The notes under the pieces are model-generated. The model did not search any database, was not told the origin of the DNA, and saw only the letters and a list, made by a program, of their open reading frames with translations. 64,000 bases of DNA, from positions 5,394,001 to 5,458,000 of the forward strand of contig JAPVLO010000153.1 in NCBI GenBank assembly GCA_027257055.1, given 5' to 3'. Below are positions 59,881-64,000 of the stretch, in pieces (the first letter of the stretch is position 1; every line of letters begins with the position of its first letter). The stretch comes from Cephalopachus bancanus (taxonomy: Eukaryota > Chordata > Mammalia > Primates > Tarsiidae). Both the position numbers and the translations under genes were made by a program.

Positions 59881-62800
59881 AAGGACAATATCTGCCATCA
59901 GGAAACCATGCAAAGGTATAAAACTTACTAGCAAAGCAAACACAAAAATTTTTAAAGTAAGAACACATATGTTACCACTACAGAAAACCACCAAGCCAGA
60001 ATAATTTAAAAAATAGAAGAGAAAGGAAAGAACAAAGGACATATAAAACAACCAGAAAATGAACAAATGACAGAAATTAAGTCCTCACATTTCCTTAATA
60101 ACCTTAAATGTAAATAGATTAAATTTTCCACTTAAAAGATGTATATTGGCTTAATAGATTTTTTTTAAAAAACCCATTTGCATGCTGCTCCCAAAAAACT
60201 CACTTTACCTGTAAAGACATATACTAACCCAAAGTAAAGGAATAGGAAAAGAAATTCCACACAAATAGAAACAAAAACCGAGTAGAAGTAGCTACACTTG
60301 TATCAGATAAAACAAACTTTTAAGCCAAAAACAGTAAAAACAAACAATAATAAAAAGATCGATTCAGCAAGATAATAATATTATACTGACTATATATGCA
60401 CCTAATACTGGAACATTTAGATATATGAAGCACATATTAGATCAAAAAGGAGAGGCAGACTTCAATACAACATAACTGGAGATTTCAACACTGCATTCTC
60501 AGCATTAGAAATCTAGACAGCAAATTGACCCAAAAAAATTGAATTTAAAGTGCACTTTAGACAAAATGCACCTAAAAATCATTGAGACATTTCATCCAGT
60601 AGCTACAAAATACACATTCTTCTCATAAGCATATGGACCACACTCCAGGACAGACCATATATTAGGCCACAAACAAATCTCAACAAATATTCTGAAATCA
60701 TATCAAGTATCTTTTCTAACCACAAGGGAATAAAACTAGAAAATAACAACAAGAGGACCTTTGGGAACTGTACAGTTACATGTAGATTAAACAACTTGCT
60801 TCTGTATGACTACCGGGTGTTATGAAAAATTTCAGAAGGAAATCAAAACAAGTCTTGAAACAAATGAAAACAGGAATACCACATGCCAAAACCAAGGGAC
60901 ACAGCAAAATCAGTCCTAAAAGGGAAGTTTATAGCAATAATCATTTAGCCCAGGCGTTTGAGACCCATCTAGGCAACATAGCAAGACTTCATTTCTAAAA
61001 AAAGAAACCAAAAAATTGTGATGCATGCCTGTAGCCTCCGCTACTCAGGAGGCTGAGGCAAAAGGATTGCCTGAGCTCAGAAGGTGGAGGCCACCGTGAG
61101 TTGAGACTGTGCCACTGCACTCCTGCCTGGGCAACAGAGTGAGACCTCAACTTTAAAAACAAACAAACAAAAAACCCTAGCAAAGTGAATCTGACAGTAC
61201 ATCAAAAAGATAATATACCACCATGACCAAGTGCAATTTATCTTAGGGGTGCAATAATGGCTGAACATATACAGATCTATAAATGTGTTATAGTACATCA
61301 AAAAAATATACTTTTGACAGAATTTAATGACTAATCATTATAAAAACTTTCAACAAGCTAAGCACAGAAGAAACAGTTCAACAAAATAAAGGCCATATAT
61401 GACAAATTCGTAGCAAATATCATACTGGATGGGGAAAAGCTGAATGCCTTTCCTCTAAAGACAGGAACAAAACAAGTATACCCTCTCCTATTCAACACAG
61501 TGATGAAATTTCTAGCCAGAGAAATTAGGCAAGAGAAAAAAAATTAACGTATGCAAATTAGAAAAGAAAAAGTTAAAGTGTTTCTCTTTTGACATGATCT
61601 TATATTTAAAAAGACCTAACACTTTACCAAAAAATTCTTTGATCTGATAAACAAATTCAATAAAGTTGCGGGACACAAAAATCAGCATTAAAAAATCAGT
61701 AGTATTTCTGTACACCAAGAACAAATGAGCTGAAAAAGAAATCAAGAAGACAATTTCACTTAAAATAGACATAAAAAACTTAAATACTAGGAATAAATTT
61801 AACCAAGAAGTGCAAGATCTCTACAAGAAAAACTATAATACATTAATGAAAGAAACTGAAGAGAACATAAACAAATGAAAGACATCTCATGCTCAGGTAC
61901 AGGAAGAATTAATATTATTAAAATGACCATATTACCCAAAGCAATCTACAGATTTCAAACAATCCCTATCAAAATACCAATGGCATTTTTCACAGAGATT
62001 TTTTTTTAATCCTAGAATTCATATGGATCCAAAAACAGCCCAGTAGTCAAAGCAACCATGAGCAAAAAGAACAAAGCTGGAGTGTCACACTTCCTGACCC
62101 TGAAATACACTACAAGGCTATATTGCCCAAAACAGCATGTAATTGGAATAAAAATAAATACATAGATCAATGAGACAGAATAGAGAACTCAGAAGTAAAC
62201 TACATATTTACAGCAAACTGATTATCAAGAAAGGCACCAAGAACATACAAGAGAGAAAAGATACCCTCTTCAATAAATAGAGATGGGAAAACTGAATTTC
62301 CATATGCAGAAGAATGAAACTAGGCTCTTAATCTCTCACAATAATACAAAAATCAACTCAAAATGGATTAAAGGCTGAAATGTAAGACCTGAAATCATAA
62401 CTACTTGAGGAAAACATAGGGGAAACCCTAGGACACTGGTCTAGGCAAGGACTTTATGGCTAAGATGCCAAAAACATAGGCAACAAAACAAAAGTAGACA
62501 GATGGGATTACATTAAACTAAAAGCTTCTGCACAACAAAGGAAACAAACAACTCACAGAATGCGAAAAAATATTTGCAAACTATTCATCCAACACAAGAT
62601 CAACATCCAGAATATACAAGAAATTCAAACAACTAAACAATGAAAAGCCAAGCAATTCTATTAAAGAGTAGGCAAAAGATCTGAATACATTACTCAAGGA
62701 AAACAAACAATGACCCGTGTATACCTGAAAAAATGCTCAACATCATTAATTATCAGGGAAATGCAAATCAAAACCACAATGAAAGATCATATCACCCTAG

Positions 62801-63461
62801 TTAAAGTCGCTATTATCAAAAAGAAAAAAAGTAACAGTTGCTAACAAGGATGGGCGAAAAAGGAATTCATATACTGTTGGAGGGAATTAAAATTAGTATA
62901 ATCATTAAGAAAAACAATATGAACATTTCTCAAAAACCTAAAAATAGAGCATATGATACAGCAATCCTACTACCTGGGTGTTTATTCAAAGAAAAGGAAA
63001 TCAATATCAAAGGGATACCTGCACCTCATATTTATTCCAACACTCTTCACAACAGCAAATATATCAAATAAATCTAAGTGCCCATCAACAGATGACTAGA
63101 TAAAGAAAACATGGGAATATATATACAACTGGGATACTATTCTCTCATAAAAAAGAATAACATCGTGACATTTACAGTAACACTTAATTACATTAAGTGA
63201 AATAAGTCCAATACAAAAGGACAAACACCCCATGTTCTCATTCATATGGGGGAGCTAAAAAAAAAATTGATCATATGGAGGTAGAGAGTACAATGATTGT
63301 TACCAAAAGCTGAGGAGTGTCTGTGAGCGGTGGAGGAAGAGCAGGATGAAGAGGATGAAGAGTGGATGGTTAATGAGTACAAATATATATACAGCTAGAA
63401 GGAAGGAATAAGTTCTAATGTTCAATAGCAGAATAAGATGATTATAACTAACAACAATGTT
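59881..63461 (+). pseudogene. Degenerate LINE-1 spacer, ORF2 and 3' UTR
   Basis: The endonuclease N terminus is at about 60070-60330 (AACCTTAAATGTAAATAGATTAAATT). The RT lies at about 61200-61800, and its FADD motif is no longer readable (TCTCTTTTGACATGATC). The C-terminal ORF2 runs to about 63050 and the 3' UTR to about 63460. An Alu at 60945-61175 interrupts ORF2 and another follows the 3' end. With the 5' UTR and ORF1 this is an L1 of about 6.5 kb, nearly complete but dead. Confidence 0.87.
60945..61175 (+). mobile_element. 5'-truncated old Alu in LINE-1 ORF2
   Basis: Starts TTTAGCCCAGGCGTTTGAGACC in the left arm and ends GCAACAGAGTGAGACCTCAAC with an (AAAC)n tail. Confidence 0.88.
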
Positions 63462-63781
63462 ATACTTCTTTTTTGTTTGTTTTGTTTTGTTTTTTTGAGT
63501 TGGAGTCTCACTCTGTTGCACAGGCTGGAGGGCAGTGACACACTGCTCACAGCCACTGCAGCCTTGACCTGCTAGGCTCAGGCGATCCTTCTACCTCAGC
63601 CTTCCAAGTAGCCAGAACTACAAGCACGCGCTACCATGCCTGCCTAATTTTTTTTCATTTTATTGTAGAAACAAGGTCTCACCAAGTTGCCCAAGCTAGT
63701 CTTGAACCCATAGGCTCAGGCAATCCACTCACCTCAGCCTCCTGAAGTGCTGGGATTACAGGCTGAGCCACCAAGCCTGGT
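63462..63781 (-). mobile_element. Alu at the end of the LINE-1, reverse orientation
   Basis: A full minus-strand dimer with a TTTTG-type tail. It has the long left-arm form (CACCAAGTTGCCC) and the lineage 3' end GAGTTGGAGTCTCAC. Confidence 0.93.
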
Positions 63782-63799
63782 GGCATACATTTATTAATA

Positions 63800-64000
63800 A
63801 CCTACTAAAACACCTTTGACTTTGACTTAATACTGTTTCATTCATGTTACTGTAAATGATATGATGTCATTCTTTTTAATGGTTTAATTGCATCCCAATT
63901 TATATATATTACCACATTTTCTGTATCCAATCATCTGCTGTTATACAGTTTTGATATATACGAATATTACATTGGCTTAATAGTCACACATTTGTGAGCT
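63800..64000 (-). mobile_element. LINE-1 ORF2 3' fragment, reverse orientation
   Basis: TTCATTCATGTTACTGTAAATG, TTTTTAATGGTTTAATTGCATCCC and ACCACATTTTCTGTATCCAATCATC are the reverse complement of the conserved end of L1 ORF2. It continues past the window edge. Confidence 0.8.

Noticed and set aside
59650..60066. 138-residue minus-strand hydrophobic frame
   Set aside because: Antisense to L1 ORF1 and the spacer; A-rich L1 sense text produces leucine/phenylalanine-rich antisense frames.

Overview
This window is non-coding mammalian DNA from a primate, most likely a lemuriform strepsirrhine. About thirty copies of an Alu family carry primate dimeric Alu architecture but a distinctive lineage-specific sequence: the left arm reads GCCGGGCTCGGTGGCTCAGC, some copies carry GCGCCTTTGGG, and the 3' end before the A tail reads GACTCCAACTC. 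No tRNA-fused Alu of the galago/loris kind is seen. This argues for a lemur rather than a lorisiform, but the species call is inference from the repeats alone.

One protein-coding exon can be supported. It is a 77-bp minus-strand exon at 38951-39027 with a strong polypyrimidine tract, AG acceptor and GTGAGT donor. It encodes a peptide recognised as the central WD-repeat part of WDR70. No neighbouring WDR70 exon was found on either side, so the window lies in two very long introns of WDR70, transcribed right to left. The other long open frames are Alu, LINE-1 or chance frames.

Layout: 1-7.3 kb is mostly unique intron with MIR and several Alus, including two inserted one after the other at the same target. 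7.3-8.5 kb is a LINE-1 3' end. 9.9-10.8 kb holds an L2 and an old mariner remnant. 11.9-21.7 kb is a LINE-1 complex: a nearly full-length degenerate L1 broken up by Alus and small retro-insertions, one Alu carrying a 45-bp piece of L1 ORF2 in its linker. 22-34 kb is unique intron with a hAT element, LTR remnants and Alus. 33.6-35.2 kb has a 70-bp duplicated segment. 35.7-36.7 kb is an internally deleted mariner with visible terminal inverted repeats. 36.7-41 kb is the unique DNA around the exon plus an L2. 41.4-44 kb holds a hAT element, a MaLR-type LTR and an old L1 3' UTR. 44.4-49.6 kb is two L1 ORF2 fragments with nested Alus and an LTR. 50-56 kb is Alus, a CA/CG repeat, a MITE and LTRs. 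56.7-63.5 kb is a nearly complete ancient L1 whose 5' UTR contains tandem units of about 115 bp.

No complete gene, RNA gene, CRISPR array, CpG island or virus-like coding region was recognised. The main interest is retrotransposition biology: template-switch chimeras, repeated use of one insertion site, 5'-truncated Alus and an Alu diagnostic deletion.
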